NCBI GenBank assembly: GCA_004557405.1
Contig: SFDZ01000006.1
Coordinates: 38,029-102,028, forward strand
Length of the DNA: 64,000 bases
Source of the DNA: Bacteroidales bacterium
GTDB lineage: Bacteria; Bacteroidota; Bacteroidia; Bacteroidales; Paludibacteraceae
Direction of reading: 5' to 3'
Under the pieces are notes generated by a model. That model did no database searches and had not been told where the DNA came from. It saw only the letters and a program-made list of their open reading frames with translations. Shown piece after piece: positions 41,300 to 49,667 of this stretch. The stretch's first letter is position 1, and every line of letters begins with the position of its first letter. A program made the translations under genes and the position numbers.

Positions 41300-42055
41300 A
41301 TGAGAAAAAACATTGTAGCAGGTAACTGGAAAATGAACAAAACCCTGCAAGAAGGCGTAGCCTTGGCTACCGATTTGAAAAACCTTTTGGCCGATGCCAA
41401 ACCCAACTGCGAAGTCATCATCGGCACACCATTCATCCACTTGGCCACAGTTGCCGAATTGGTCAAAGATTCGTGCATCAAAGTGTCGGCCGAAAACTGC
41501 GCCGACAAAGAGTCGGGTGCCTACACAGGCGAAGTGTCGGCTGCCATGGTAGCCTCCACCGGTGCCGAATACTGTATCATCGGCCACAGCGAACGTCGGG
41601 CCTACTATCACGAGGACTACGACATCCTGCGCGAAAAAGTGCAACTCGCCCTCGCACACGGATTGAAACCGATTTTCTGCATCGGCGAAGTGAAAGAAGA
41701 GCGCGAAGCCGGCAAACAAAACGAAGTGGTGAAAGCGCAACTCGAAGGGTCGCTTTTCAACCTGTCGGCCGAAGATTTTGGAAAAATAGTATTGGCCTAC
41801 GAACCGGTTTGGGCTATCGGCACCGGTTTGACCGCCACGCCGGAACAAGCGCAAGAGATACACGCCTACATTCGCGGTCTTGTAGCCGAGAAATATGGTC
41901 AGGCAGTGGCCGACGATTGTTCGATTCTCTACGGCGGCAGTTGCAAAGGCAGCAATGCCAAAGGTCTGTTTGCCAACCCCGACATCGACGGTGGTCTGAT
42001 TGGCGGTGCATCGCTCAAAGCAGCCGACTTCAAAGAGATTATCGACGCATTCTAA
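41300..42055 (+). CDS. tpiA: Triose-phosphate isomerase
   Basis: 251-residue glycolytic TIM barrel. Catalytic residues are present: Asn9 and Lys11 in AGNWKMN, His in IGHSERR and the base Glu in AYEPVWAIGTG. The phosphate-binding GGSCKGSNA and GGLIGGASL loops are complete. Last gene of the operon, followed by a strong hairpin at 42081-42113. Confidence 0.98.
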   Translation: MRKNIVAGNWKMNKTLQEGVALATDLKNLLADAKPNCEVIIGTPFIHLATVAELVKDSCIKVSAENCADKESGAYTGEVSAAMVASTGAEYCIIGHSERRAYYHEDYDILREKVQLALAHGLKPIFCIGEVKEEREAGKQNEVVKAQLEGSLFNLSAEDFGKIVLAYEPVWAIGTGLTATPEQAQEIHAYIRGLVAEKYGQAVADDCSILYGGSCKGSNAKGLFANPDIDGGLIGGASLKAADFKEIIDAF

Positions 42056-42080
42056 ACCCCAATCACAACTGTCGAAGTAC

Positions 42081-42113
42081 ACAAAAAATCCCCGAAATTC
42101 GGGGATTTTTTGT
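42081..42113 (+). terminator. Intrinsic terminator of the Na/Pi-tpiA operon
   Basis: Perfect 16-bp inverted repeat ACAAAAAATCCCCGAA/TTCGGGGATTTTTTGT around a single centre base. The effective loop is about 7 nt, with a T-run on the plus strand. It lies 25 nt after the tpiA stop. Confidence 0.92.
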
Positions 42114-42197
42114 GTTATTCAGCGGTGCGGGGAGGCACTTTCGTTGATAAAAACAGCAACAAATCTCCATAAAAATATTATTTTTTTGTCGACATCT

Positions 42198-42227
42198 TTG
42201 CAGTTACAAAAAAAATATATATCTTTG
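42198..42227 (+). promoter_or_regulatory. Promoter of tRNA-Glu
   Basis: TTG (42198-42200), 19 bp, TATCTTTG (42220-42227). The tRNA begins 25 nt after the -7 element. Confidence 0.82.
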
Positions 42228-42251
42228 CACCGCAAATTTGCGCAAGGTCAT

Positions 42252-42324
42252 GGTGGATTCGTCTAGTGGCCTAGGACACCGGCCTCTCACGCCGGTAACA
42301 CGGGTTCGAGTCCCGTATCCACTA
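42252..42324 (+). tRNA. tRNA-Glu (anticodon CUC)
   Basis: 73-nt cloverleaf. The acceptor GGTGGAT pairs with ATCCACT (first pair G-U). The D-arm has TCTAGTGGCCTAGGA, the anticodon stem is CCGGC/GCCGG with loop CTCTCAC (anticodon CTC, reading GAG), and the T-loop is GGGTTCGAGTCCC. It aligns along its length with bacterial tRNA-Glu. The 3' CCA is not encoded (the genome continues ACA). It has its own promoter and terminator. Confidence 0.95.
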
Positions 42325-42327
42325 CAA

Positions 42328-42354
42328 AAAAATGCCCGATCATCGGGCATTTTT
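42328..42354 (+). terminator. Terminator after tRNA-Glu
   Basis: AAAAATGCCCGAT/ATCGGGCATTTTT inverted repeat, immediately after the tRNA. Its symmetry also lets it terminate xseB transcripts from the minus strand. Confidence 0.88.
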
Positions 42355-42376
42355 ATTTTTCTGTCGCCATCGGGCG

Positions 42377-42571
42377 TTAGGCTATTTCTTCCATTATCTT
42401 CTCGATGTCGGCATCTGTCCGGCGCAATTTGTCTTTACACATTTTGATCAACTCGGCAGCCTCTTCCACCTTTTTGGATAACTCGTCAATGCCAAGTTCG
42501 CCATTTTCTATCTGCGCGACAATCTCTTCCAACTGTTCGGCGGCCTGCCGATAACTCATTTTCTTGTTCAT
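42377..42571 (-). CDS. xseB: Exodeoxyribonuclease VII small subunit
   Basis: 64 residues, entirely helical: SYRQAAEQLEEIVAQIENGELGIDELSKKVEEAAELI, the XseB signature. Several copies wrap the coiled coil of XseA to form the single-strand-specific exonuclease VII. It starts 30 nt after the xseA stop on the same strand. Confidence 0.95.
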   Translation of the reverse strand: MNKKMSYRQAAEQLEEIVAQIENGELGIDELSKKVEEAAELIKMCKDKLRRTDADIEKIMEEIA

Positions 42572-42601
42572 AATGTCTATTTTTATTAGGATTTTGCAAT
42601 A

Positions 42602-43843
42602 TTACTTTTCGCGTTGTTGCACCATGGCGGTGAATGCCCCATCGGCCAAATGTGTGGTTACTATGTCGCCGGGTGCGACATCGCACACCGATTTCACAAT
42701 TTTTCCATGCTTGGTGGTGAGTGTAAAGCCACGCTGCAACAAGGTGGCCGGGTCGGCATATTCGATCGATTTTTCGACAAGTGCCATCCGTTTTTCTTCC
42801 GATGAAATCGCCATTTTCGCCGCATTGCGCAAACGCATCGTCAGGTGTTGCAAGGCGGCATCGTGGCGCACACATACACGCTGCACCACACCGAGGCGTG
42901 CGATGCGTTGTTGCAAACGCAAGAGCTCGTCGTGTACGACTTCGCGTGCCGAGAAAGCAACATTTTGCGCCATTTCATCGATATTTTTTTCGAAATCGTT
43001 GATGCGCGCCACCAAAAATTCGGCAGCAGCAGTGGGAGTTTTTACACGCGTATGAGCCACCAAATCGACTACACTTTCGTCGCGCTGATGACCTATGCCG
43101 CTGATTATCGGCAACGGGAACTGCGCACAATGCAGCGCCAGGTTGTAGTTGTCGAAAGCCACCAAATCGGAAGTTGCGCCACCGCCACGAATGATGACCA
43201 CTACGTCAAAATTGTCGATGAAATCGCAGATTTTGTCCAATGCAGCGACAACAGATTGTTCGGTTTGGGCGCCCTGCATCGTGGCCGGAAAGAGTTTGGT
43301 GTAGAACGTATAACCGAACACATTGTTGCGCAGTTGGTCGCAAAAATCGCCATAGCCGGCTGCCGTAGCCGACGAGATGACGGCCACTCTTTGCGGCACC
43401 GGCGCCAACGGCTGTTGTTTGTTCATATCGACAATACCGTCGTCGGTCAAGCGGCGGATAATTTCGGCACGCCGTACGGCCATTTCGCCCACGGTGAATG
43501 CGGGGTCGATGTCGCGCACATTGAGACTGACGCCATACACTTCGTGAAATTCCACTTCGCAGAGCAACAGCACTTTCATGCCGGCACGCAAGGTTGCTCC
43601 CGTTTCGGATTCGAAATAGGGTTTCAGCATACGATAGGTGAAAGCCCAGATGGTAGCCTTTTGCTTAGCCACCAACACGTCGGTGTCGTCGGCTTTTTCT
43701 ATCAGGTCGAGATAGCAGTGCCCGCTGACGTTTTCGTGCATTTCGCTTATTTCGGCACGCACCCACACCGGCTCGGAAAAGGCGGTTTTAAGCGTCATTT
43801 TGATGCATTTGCCTAACTCCGAAAGCGAATAAGATTCTGTCAT
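42602..43843 (-). CDS. xseA: Exodeoxyribonuclease VII large subunit
   Basis: 413 residues from the ATG at 43843 (an alternative ATG at 43855 adds four). The N-terminal OB-fold (WVRAEISEMHENVSGHCYLDL) binds single-stranded DNA. The catalytic domain carries ISSATAAGYGDF, DVVVIIRGGGATSDLVAFDN and the GIGHQRDESVVDLVAHTRVKTPTAAAEFL block with its conserved His, Asp and Arg. A long coiled coil follows. Its 5' end lies close to the mnmA stop (43861), so it is cotranscribed with mnmA and xseB. Confidence 0.95.
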   Translation of the reverse strand: MTESYSLSELGKCIKMTLKTAFSEPVWVRAEISEMHENVSGHCYLDLIEKADDTDVLVAKQKATIWAFTYRMLKPYFESETGATLRAGMKVLLLCEVEFHEVYGVSLNVRDIDPAFTVGEMAVRRAEIIRRLTDDGIVDMNKQQPLAPVPQRVAVISSATAAGYGDFCDQLRNNVFGYTFYTKLFPATMQGAQTEQSVVAALDKICDFIDNFDVVVIIRGGGATSDLVAFDNYNLALHCAQFPLPIISGIGHQRDESVVDLVAHTRVKTPTAAAEFLVARINDFEKNIDEMAQNVAFSAREVVHDELLRLQQRIARLGVVQRVCVRHDAALQHLTMRLRNAAKMAISSEEKRMALVEKSIEYADPATLLQRGFTLTTKHGKIVKSVCDVAPGDIVTTHLADGAFTAMVQQREK

Positions 43844-43860
43844 AATTTCACACATTTTTG

Positions 43861-44943
43861 TCAATCAATAAATCCGCCACCGACAACTTTTCCGTCCTGA
43901 TAGAGCACCAACGACTGCCCCGGCGTAACGCCCCACACCGGTTCGTCGAACAGCAAACGACATCGGTCGCCATCGATGGCAATGGTGGCGGCTGTAGCCG
44001 GACTTTTGTAGCGTATGCGTGCCAAAACGCGCGGATTCATCGACAATTTTTGGCTATCGGTGAACCGACATCCGCCGGCTTCGAGCGTAGTGGTGAGCAG
44101 GTCGTCGCGGTCGCCGAGCGTTACACGATTGGTGGCAGCATCGATGCGAGTTACATATTTGGGTGTGCCAAAAGCCACTTTCAGCCCTTTGCGCTGCCCG
44201 ATGGTGTAGTTTGGGAAACCCTCGTGCGTGCCGATTACTTGCCCGTTTTTATCGATGAAATCGCCACTTTTGCACGTTTCGTCGAAATTTGGAACTTGCT
44301 GTGCCAGGAAGTCGCGATAGTCGTTGTTCGGCACGAAACAAATCTCTTGGCTTTCGGTTTTTTGCGATAGTTTGACGAAGCCGCGCTCCGCCGCCATGTC
44401 GCGCACCTGCTGTTTGGTGTAGCCGCCCAATGGGAAAACGGTGCGTGCCAAATTGGCCTCGGTGAGCATCCACAAAAAATAGGTTTGGTCTTTTTTGCCA
44501 TCGACGGCGTTGGCCAGATAGACGTGTCCGTCGGACTCGACGATTTGTGCATAGTGTCCGGTAGCGATTTTTTCGCAGCCGAACTCATCGGCCATATCGA
44601 GCAGTTTGCCCCACTTAATCGACGAATTGCAAAGCACGCACGGGTTCGGCGTGCGTCCGCGCAGGTACTCATCGACAAAGTTGCCGATGACACATTGTTT
44701 GAACGTGTCGCGAAAATCGAGAATGTGGTGTTCAAATCCGAGTTGTTCGGCCATACGTTTGGCCTCCATGATGGAGTCGATGCTGCAACACCCTTTCTCT
44801 TTGGCCAAGCAACTCTCGCGTATGCTGTCGAATGTGCGGAACGTTACGCCCACGAGGTCGTAACCTTGTTCGCGCAGCAACATGGCCGACACCGTGCTGT
44901 CGATGCCGCCACTCATGGCCATCAGAATTTTTCCTTTCGACAT
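43861..44943 (-). CDS. mnmA: tRNA-specific 2-thiouridylase
   Basis: 360 residues from the ATG at 44943. It sulfurates U34 of tRNA-Lys, -Glu and -Gln. The PP-loop SGGIDS is at 11-16 (SGGVDS in most homologues, here with Ile). The catalytic Cys pair is in NPCVLCN and EICFVPN. The KKDQTYFLW and GTHEGFPNYTIGQRKGL segments are standard. A short Cys-containing insertion (SCLAKEKGCCSIDS, after residue 40) is typical of Bacteroidota enzymes. Confidence 0.96.
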   Translation of the reverse strand: MSKGKILMAMSGGIDSTVSAMLLREQGYDLVGVTFRTFDSIRESCLAKEKGCCSIDSIMEAKRMAEQLGFEHHILDFRDTFKQCVIGNFVDEYLRGRTPNPCVLCNSSIKWGKLLDMADEFGCEKIATGHYAQIVESDGHVYLANAVDGKKDQTYFLWMLTEANLARTVFPLGGYTKQQVRDMAAERGFVKLSQKTESQEICFVPNNDYRDFLAQQVPNFDETCKSGDFIDKNGQVIGTHEGFPNYTIGQRKGLKVAFGTPKYVTRIDAATNRVTLGDRDDLLTTTLEAGGCRFTDSQKLSMNPRVLARIRYKSPATAATIAIDGDRCRLLFDEPVWGVTPGQSLVLYQDGKVVGGGFID

Positions 44944-44962
44944 AGATATGTTTATTTTTTGT

Positions 44963-47380
44963 TTAGAATCCCAACTCCAACCGCACGCGTATGCCCCATT
45001 TGATGGCATCGGGCGTGTCGCGATAGGTAACGCGCCAAATGGACTGCACCGACAGCAGACGCAAAATATTGCAAATGCCGACGCCGGCTTCGATGTAGGG
45101 CATTTTTTGCAGCGAGCCCACCGATTCGGGCAACGCCAACACGTTGTTGTGCCCTGCGCGCAAACCGCCGTATGCGATGCGGAAAATCAACTCCTCGCGC
45201 AGATTCGCTTTTTTGACATACGGAATGTAGTTGAAAATCCAACCGCTGGTGATGTACCGCACATTGGCCGTAACATAAGCGTCGGACATGAACTCCATCG
45301 GGGTGAGCAAGCCAAAATCGTACTGCGACCAAAAGTTGCGCTGTATGCGTGGCGTTTCGAGCAACAGCCACGGCACATCGCCAAAAATATAGCCCGACTC
45401 GAGCGTATATTTCAGCCGCCCCGAAAAGAGCGGAACATCTTGTTTCAACGCCACGCGCACTTGCCCGAAATGTCCCTGCGCCGCGCCGGCGGTGTAGTAA
45501 CCATATTCGCCCACCACATTCACTATCGGATAATTGGTGCGCAGATAGTAGCGATGGAAAAAATAATCGAGCGTATTCTCCTTGAACGACAAGCGCAATC
45601 CCGCCGACACGGTAGCCGCACGCACCTGCTGCAAAGATACATCATTTTGCACAAACGGCATCGCCTCGTTGCTCAAATATTCGGTACCTTGCGCACGCAG
45701 CGTGAAACGCAGGCCAGCTTGTTCGTACCGATATTGCGCCGCTGCTTGGTGAATCTGATACAAATTGCGATATTTCACCACAAACGAGCAGGTCGTCAAC
45801 AGATTTTCGGGGCTGCCGTACATGTTTTCGCCCACCAATTCGGCAAAACGGTAACCATGCCGCACCACATCGTTGTCGTAAAACAGCCCGATGGAATGGC
45901 CGTGATTGGCGCCCCAACGCGCCTGCAGTTCGCCGCCGTACTTCCATTGTTTGTCGCCGAAACCATAGCCCACATAACCGCCGACGGTAAAATATTCCGT
46001 CAACTTTTCGCCGGTGCGCAGCGCAAGGGTCGGCCGAAAGCCCTCCAACTTGTTGTAGCGAAACCAATTGATGCCCGGTCCGATGTCGAATTTCCACGCA
46101 TGCACATAACCGTTCAGCACAAAATCGACCAATCCGTAGGCAATGCGCTGCAGTTTGCTCTGATTGAGGCTGTCGATGGCTGCGCGAAAACGGTGCCGTT
46201 CTTGCGCCGTGGAATCGGCAAACAGCGCCACCGAATCGGGTTGTGCGGTCGGCACCGAGTCGCCGGCAACGCCGCTCGCCGTTTGTCGGTTTTCGATGCG
46301 CTGCGCATAGACGACCGAAGTGCCGTTTTTGGCGTTTTTATCGAACAAATTGAGCGAAAACGACATGGCATAATCGCGCCGGTCGTAGTAGAATTTGCCG
46401 TTGTCGGTTTTGGCAAATGTCTGTTCTATTGTCAGACCGTTCAGGTAGTTGATGGCCGCCGCCGGCGACAGCGAAGCCTTGATGCGCCGCAGTGCCAGCG
46501 AAGCCGAATCGATCCACATTTCGCCTTTGAACGCCAACTCTTTGTCGTTTTTCGGTCGGAATCTGATGTAATACGTTTTGTCGGAATCGCACAACACGCT
46601 GTCAATCAAAAAATATTGATAGTAGAGCGTGCCCTGCGCCGAAAGCGGACTGATGAAATTGGTTTGCAACGCCGTGATATGGCTGCGGTAGAAGTTGACA
46701 TTCGGTGCATAGTTCTGCAAAAACACGCCCACCTGATTGGGCGGCAATAGTTGCAACGTCGTTTCGTCGTGCGACAAATTGTGGCGCACCACGCCATCGA
46801 TACTGTCGGTCGTTACGGCATCGACCTGCACAGCATCGTACAGCGGCATAAACAGCGTGGAATCGGCGGCAGCGATGGTGCCGGCCGCCAACCCGCGCAA
46901 CAGTTTTCGCTGCATGGTTTTACGGCGGATATTCGTGAGGCTCAAACGCAGATTTTGCTGCTCGACAGTCGAAAAATTGCCGATTTTATCGGGATTATTT
47001 TCGGAAGCACGTTCGCGCACGCGCCGCAACAAAGGCAACGCTTCGTTGTCGGACGGCAGCACTATCAACTCGTTCAGCATATTGCGTTCCTCTTTCAAGG
47101 CGATAGTCAGCACTTGGTCGCCGCCGGTCAGTTTCACCTCTTTGCGCCGAAACCCGATGACCGATACGCAAAGTGTTTTGTACGGTTCGTTACTGCGCAG
47201 AATGAAATAGCCTTCGTTGTTGGTGGCGGTACCTATTTGCGTATTTTTGAACCAAACGTTGGCCGCCTGAAGTGGTTCGCCATCGGCAGCGCTAGCCACC
47301 TGGCCGAAGATGATGATGTCTTGCGCCGACACTACACCGACTGCAAGACACATCGTAAATATGAGATAAAATTTCTTCAC
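44963..47380 (-). CDS. DUF5686 outer-membrane protein with carboxypeptidase-like regulatory domain
   Basis: 805 residues with a signal peptide (cleavage near VVSAQ). The first mature domain (about 22-100) is a carboxypeptidase-D regulatory-like, TonB-receptor-style plug fold (IIIFGQVASAADGEPLQAANVWFKNTQIGTATNNEGYF). The rest matches the DUF5686 family: an alpha/beta middle region and C-terminal amphipathic strands ending in an aromatic outer-membrane terminus (RVRLELGF). No TonB box is obvious. It is probably a Bacteroidota-specific outer-membrane barrel of unknown transport role. mnmA follows 19 nt downstream. Confidence 0.87.
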   Translation of the reverse strand: MKKFYLIFTMCLAVGVVSAQDIIIFGQVASAADGEPLQAANVWFKNTQIGTATNNEGYFILRSNEPYKTLCVSVIGFRRKEVKLTGGDQVLTIALKEERNMLNELIVLPSDNEALPLLRRVRERASENNPDKIGNFSTVEQQNLRLSLTNIRRKTMQRKLLRGLAAGTIAAADSTLFMPLYDAVQVDAVTTDSIDGVVRHNLSHDETTLQLLPPNQVGVFLQNYAPNVNFYRSHITALQTNFISPLSAQGTLYYQYFLIDSVLCDSDKTYYIRFRPKNDKELAFKGEMWIDSASLALRRIKASLSPAAAINYLNGLTIEQTFAKTDNGKFYYDRRDYAMSFSLNLFDKNAKNGTSVVYAQRIENRQTASGVAGDSVPTAQPDSVALFADSTAQERHRFRAAIDSLNQSKLQRIAYGLVDFVLNGYVHAWKFDIGPGINWFRYNKLEGFRPTLALRTGEKLTEYFTVGGYVGYGFGDKQWKYGGELQARWGANHGHSIGLFYDNDVVRHGYRFAELVGENMYGSPENLLTTCSFVVKYRNLYQIHQAAAQYRYEQAGLRFTLRAQGTEYLSNEAMPFVQNDVSLQQVRAATVSAGLRLSFKENTLDYFFHRYYLRTNYPIVNVVGEYGYYTAGAAQGHFGQVRVALKQDVPLFSGRLKYTLESGYIFGDVPWLLLETPRIQRNFWSQYDFGLLTPMEFMSDAYVTANVRYITSGWIFNYIPYVKKANLREELIFRIAYGGLRAGHNNVLALPESVGSLQKMPYIEAGVGICNILRLLSVQSIWRVTYRDTPDAIKWGIRVRLELGF

Positions 47381-47420
47381 AAAAACGCAAAAAGTGGCGA
47401 TTTAATCGGCAAATTTCTCG

Positions 47421-47450
47421 AAAAAATTTATTTAGACTAAATCTAAATAA
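47421..47450 (-). terminator. Terminator overlapping the phosphoesterase stop codon
   Basis: TTATTTAGA/TCTAAATAA (47428-47436 with 47442-47450), a 9-bp stem with a 5-nt loop, followed by six T on the minus strand. The TAG stop at 47445-47443 lies inside the stem. Confidence 0.8.
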
Positions 47451-47946
47451 CAGTATGTTTAGGCATTTCTATCACTTCCAAATTGCGTATGTCGCGCCCA
47501 TCGATTTCGAAGCGCAGCAATGTGCGCACCTGATGGAAACCATAGATGCCGGCGGCTCCGGGATTCATGGTCAGCATCTGCAATGTGTTGTCGTACTGCA
47601 CTTTCAGTATGTGCGAATGTCCGCAGACAAACAGGTTTGGCTTGTCGGCCAGAATTTTGCGATAGGCCTGCGGGCTGTAACGTCCGGGATAGCCGCCGAT
47701 GTGGGTCATCAGCACATTGACCTCTTCGCAGCGAAAGGCCAAAAATTCGGAATAATTGAACCGAACAGCGCCGCCATCGATGTTGCCGTACACGGCGCGC
47801 AACGGGCGAAATGCAGCCAATCGCTCGGCTAAATCGTCGGAGCCGATGTCGCCACAGTGCCAAATTTCGTCGCATGACGCAAAATGGGTGAAGTAGCGTT
47901 CGTCGAAATAGCCGTGTGTGTCCGATAACAATCCGATACGTTTCAT
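47443..47946 (-). CDS. YfcE/MJ0936-type metallophosphoesterase
   Basis: 167-residue calcineurin-like phosphodiesterase. Metal-binding motifs are complete: SDTHG (D9, H11), HCGDIGSDD, VYGNIDGG, MTHIGG and CGHSH. The family hydrolyses phosphodiesters such as 2',3'-cAMP or model substrates, and the true substrate here is unknown. It ends the glmS-to-merR series, 82 nt after the MerR-type gene. Confidence 0.92.
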   Translation of the reverse strand: MKRIGLLSDTHGYFDERYFTHFASCDEIWHCGDIGSDDLAERLAAFRPLRAVYGNIDGGAVRFNYSEFLAFRCEEVNVLMTHIGGYPGRYSPQAYRKILADKPNLFVCGHSHILKVQYDNTLQMLTMNPGAAGIYGFHQVRTLLRFEIDGRDIRNLEVIEMPKHTVI

Positions 47947-48028
47947 GCTGTTTATTCGGCTTCGAAATCGCCGTTCAAGATAGCGAGTGTTTTTTTATAG
48001 TCGATATTGTTTTTACAACTTTGTGGTT

Positions 48029-48382
48029 TTATTTGATTATCACCTCTTCGCCAAAAGCGTCGTTTTGGTTCAATTCGTGGCGAATGTTTATCAATTCCTG
48101 CCGCATGGCGAGCAATTTGTTGCGTATTTTGGTTTTACGTTCGACGTCGGTTTTGTCGGTTTTAAGTCGTTCGCGTGCGCCGGCAATCGTCAGTTTTTGG
48201 TCGTTCAGCAGATATTGTATCTGTTTGACGACTTCGATGTCGGCGGCTGTATAGAAGCGCCGGCCTTTGTCGTTGCGTTTGGGATTCAGTTGTGGAAATT
48301 CCGTTTCCCAATAGCGCAGCAACGACTGTTTGACGGCAAACATGTCGGCCACTTCGGCTATCGAGTAATATAGTTTTTCCAT
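48029..48382 (-). CDS. MerR family transcriptional regulator
   Basis: 117 residues. The N-terminal winged helix-turn-helix (KLYYSIAEVADMFAVKQSLLRYWETEFPQL, then RFYTAADIEVVKQIQYLL) is the MerR DNA-binding domain. A short C-terminal coiled coil would allow dimerisation, and no metal- or ligand-binding Cys set is present. This short type is widespread in Bacteroidota beside lytic transglycosylase genes. It follows the mltD-like gene by 18 nt. Target unknown. Confidence 0.9.
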   Translation of the reverse strand: MEKLYYSIAEVADMFAVKQSLLRYWETEFPQLNPKRNDKGRRFYTAADIEVVKQIQYLLNDQKLTIAGARERLKTDKTDVERKTKIRNKLLAMRQELINIRHELNQNDAFGEEVIIK

Positions 48383-48400
48383 AAGTCTGCGAGTGGAATG

Positions 48401-49651
48401 TTATCTGTAAATTTTCAGACGTTGACCGATGCGAATCATCGATCCGCGCAGTCCGTTCCAGCGTTTTATTTGGTTCACGGTGCAATGATAGCGTGCTGCA
48501 ATGCCGCCAAGTGTATCGCCCGAACGCACTTTATAATAGGTAACGCGTCCATCGGACGAGGGATTGTATTGTGCGGGTTGCACTTCGGCGCGATTGGCCA
48601 CAAGTTCGGCGGCGCGGTGCAGCGGTATCGTGTCGCGGTTGTCGATATAGGCGCTCAATTGGTTGAATGGCAGCACCAGCGGATAGGGTTTTATATTGCC
48701 GGGGACGATGTCCTGCCGATACTGCGGATTCAGAAAGCGCAATTCGTCAAGCGAGATATTCAGCAGTTCGGACACCTGTTGCAAGTTGATGCGTTTATCG
48801 ACCATGATGGTGTCGGTGGCCACCGTAACGGTAGGCTGCATGGGACACATATTGTGTTCGCGGTAATAGTTCATCACGTAGTTTGCTGCGATGAAAATCG
48901 GTACATAACTGCGTGTTTCACTTGGCAGGTAGGGATATATTTGCCAATAATCTTTTTTGCCTCCGCCGGCATAGCGTGTGGCTTTGGCCACGTTGCCCGG
49001 GCCGCAGTTGTAGGCTGCTATCACCAGATGCCAATCCTGGTAGATGTTGTACAAATCGCGCAAGTAGCGTGCGGCGGCATCCGATGCTTTCAGCGGGTCG
49101 CGGCGTTCGTCCACAAGGCTGTTCACTTCCAAGCCGTAGAGTCGTCCGGTGGGCACCATAAACTGCCACAGTCCTGCTGCTCCGGCGCGCGATGTGGCAC
49201 GTGCGTTCAGTGCCGACTCTATCACGGGCAGATATTTCAGCTCGAGCGGCACGCCGTAGCGTTCGAGGGCTTCTTCGAACATCGGGAAATAGTAGGTTTG
49301 CCCCAAACCGAGCATATATTCTACCTTATCCGATTTTTGAAGATACATTTCGATGAATTTTTTCACGATGTCGTTGTAGGGCATCTCCATCACATAGGGC
49401 AATTTCTGCAAACGCTCGATGTAGATTTCCTTGTTGCCTAAAACCAATCCCGTATCTTTGCGGCAATCGCCCAACTGTGCGTTGGTGAGGTACCAATTGT
49501 GTACGATTTCGTCCAAGTCGGCATCAAATTCGACCGGCACTACAATGGCCGTATCGGGGCCGACTATCATTTCCAGCGTATCGGTTGGCTCGGTGGCGGC
49601 GATGGTGCCGCTGATGCTCAATGCGGCTATGGCAAAAATTATTTTCTTCAT
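48401..49651 (-). CDS. Membrane-bound lytic transglycosylase (MltD-like) with LysM
   Basis: 416 residues with a signal peptide (ending near GTIAAT). The transglycosylase domain has the catalytic Glu145 in LPVIESALNARATSRAGAAGLWQFM. The motif AAYNCGPGNVAKA (about residues 213-225) completes the SLT family 1 fold. One weak LysM (about 265-310) and one clear LysM at the C-terminus (YYKVRSGDTLGGIAARYHCTVNQIKRWNGL) bind peptidoglycan. It cleaves glycan strands to 1,6-anhydro products. There is no lipobox, so it is probably periplasmic. Operon position: after asparaginase (16 nt), before merR. Confidence 0.92.
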   Translation of the reverse strand: MKKIIFAIAALSISGTIAATEPTDTLEMIVGPDTAIVVPVEFDADLDEIVHNWYLTNAQLGDCRKDTGLVLGNKEIYIERLQKLPYVMEMPYNDIVKKFIEMYLQKSDKVEYMLGLGQTYYFPMFEEALERYGVPLELKYLPVIESALNARATSRAGAAGLWQFMVPTGRLYGLEVNSLVDERRDPLKASDAAARYLRDLYNIYQDWHLVIAAYNCGPGNVAKATRYAGGGKKDYWQIYPYLPSETRSYVPIFIAANYVMNYYREHNMCPMQPTVTVATDTIMVDKRINLQQVSELLNISLDELRFLNPQYRQDIVPGNIKPYPLVLPFNQLSAYIDNRDTIPLHRAAELVANRAEVQPAQYNPSSDGRVTYYKVRSGDTLGGIAARYHCTVNQIKRWNGLRGSMIRIGQRLKIYR

Positions 49652-49667
49652 ATATGTTGTTTTTCGT

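Noticed and set aside
47950..48030. Coding-like frame after the MerR gene, reading ...NIDYKKTLAILNGDFEAE-stop, in another frame
   Set aside because: It has no start codon and overlaps only the last codons of the MerR gene. It might be a frameshifted tail of merR, but the 117-residue product already has a complete MerR domain.
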